Source: Thermaceae bacterium (lineage in GTDB: Bacteria > Deinococcota > Deinococci > Deinococcales > Marinithermaceae). Taken from it: a stretch of DNA of 5,848 bases. Position numbers and translations under genes: made by a program. The DNA is taken from NCBI GenBank assembly GCA_015490435.1, contig WFXV01000142.1, positions 1 through 5,848 on the forward strand, given 5' to 3'. Within the stretch, counting starts at the first letter, position 1, and every line of letters begins with the position of its first letter. The notes below the pieces were generated by a model. The model was not told the origin of the DNA, ran no database searches, and was given only the letters and a program-made list of their open reading frames with translations. Shown here piece after piece: positions 5,661 through 5,848 of this stretch.

Positions 5661-5726
5661 GAAACATGAGAGAGGCCCGGTTTTTCCCATGCCTATCGCA
5701 CTTAAAAGCTGCGGATTTTCCGCAGG
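5661..5726. repeat. 120-bp-spaced repeat, copy 1 (proximal to the RepA-like operon)
   Basis: This copy matches the block 120 bases further right at 45 of 66 positions without gaps. Fully conserved parts are GGCCCG (5674-5679), TTTTTCCCAT (5681-5690), TATCGCA (5694-5700), CTGCGGA (5709-5715) and GCAGG (5722-5726). It contains a perfect inverted repeat, CTGCGGA-TTT-TCCGCAG (5709-5725), a likely protein binding site or RNA stem. It lies just upstream of the ribosome site of the minus operon, so an operator, promoter or iteron role is likely. On the minus strand TGCGATA could be part of an extended -10 box with the inverted repeat over the -35 region; that is speculative. Confidence 0.7.
5709..5725. 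promoter_or_regulatory. Perfect CTGCGGA inverted repeat, candidate operator
   Basis: CTGCGGA and TCCGCAG form a 7-bp dyad separated by TTT. The size and symmetry suit a dimeric DNA-binding protein, and the dyad lies about 85 bases before the start of the minus-strand operon. A related dyad sits 120 bases away and a single half-site about 60 bases away. An RNA stem is the alternative reading. Confidence 0.5.
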
Positions 5727-5780
5727 GCCTTCCGGCCGGGGAGGGGTGCGAGGACGCTCAGTACCCCCTGCGGATCATGA

Positions 5781-5846
5781 GGATTATGAAACGGGCCCGC
5801 TTTTTCCCATCGTTATCGCAAATCTTTTCTGCGGAAAATCTGCAGG
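5781..5846. repeat. 120-bp-spaced repeat, copy 2 (distal)
   Basis: This copy keeps TTTTTCCCAT (5801-5810), TATCGCA (5814-5820) and CTGCGGA-AAA-TCTGCAG (5829-5845, one mismatch in the right arm). On the minus strand CATAAT (5788-5783) looks like a -10 box; its counterpart in copy 1 reads CATGTT. A lone CTGCGGA half-site lies midway between the copies (5768-5774). The window ends 2 bases after this block, so further copies may exist to the right. Confidence 0.7.
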
Positions 5847-5848
5847 CG

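Noticed and set aside
5812..5822. TTATCGCAA as a possible DnaA box
   Set aside because: It differs from TTATCCACA at three central positions and the other repeat copy is even less similar, so it is better seen as part of the 120-bp repeat.
5661..5846. The two repeat copies as part of a CRISPR array
   Set aside because: Only two copies are visible, the units are long and imperfect, spacing and identity do not fit CRISPR repeats, and no cas genes are nearby (the Cas4-like nuclease domain is better explained as a helicase-nuclease tail).

Overview
The window is a GC-rich, tightly packed piece of bacterial DNA that looks like part of a replication/recombination block of a plasmid, prophage or other accessory element rather than a conserved chromosomal operon. 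The proteins are rich in Glu, Arg, Leu, Ala and Pro and poor in Gln and Cys. Ribosome binding sites are strong AAGGAG types. Together this fits a thermophile of the Thermaceae/Deinococcota kind, but the assignment is composition-based and weak.

Layout: (1) At the left edge is the 3' end of a gene for a RecB/AddB/Cas4-type PD-(D/E)XK nuclease domain with four cysteines suited to an Fe-S cluster, probably the tail of a helicase-nuclease that starts outside the window. (2) Positions 671-1154 hold no convincing gene. They carry three GGCGAAAAA motifs, a TATATA promoter-like box and a strong hairpin. (3) A plus-strand operon follows: a 100-aa unknown protein, an RNase HI-like protein whose fourth catalytic Asp appears to be missing, and a compact SF1 helicase of the FBH1 (F-box helicase) type. 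Both internal gene junctions carry the same small module: a perfect 11-bp GC hairpin, 5-6 nt, then a near-identical 19-nt element ending in AAGGAG or AAAGGAG. (4) A convergent minus-strand operon contains a 169-aa unknown protein followed 4 nt later by a 566-aa RepA-like (AAA_25/RecA-fold) ATPase. Its last ~34 codons lie antisense to the end of the FBH1-like helicase gene, including conserved helicase motif VI. (5) Upstream of the minus operon, at the right edge, are two copies of a ~66-bp imperfect repeat exactly 120 bp apart. Each carries a conserved T5CCCAT/TATCGCA block and a CTGCGGA inverted repeat.

Working together (inference): a replicative RepA-type ATPase, an FBH1-type helicase, an RNase H-fold protein and a RecB-type nuclease make a plausible toolkit for replication initiation, R-loop or primer handling and recombination on a mobile replicon. 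The right-hand repeats could be operators, twin promoters or iteron-like origin elements for the RepA-like operon. Nothing in the window proves replicon identity: no integrase, partition gene, DnaA-box cluster, tRNA or CRISPR array is visible.
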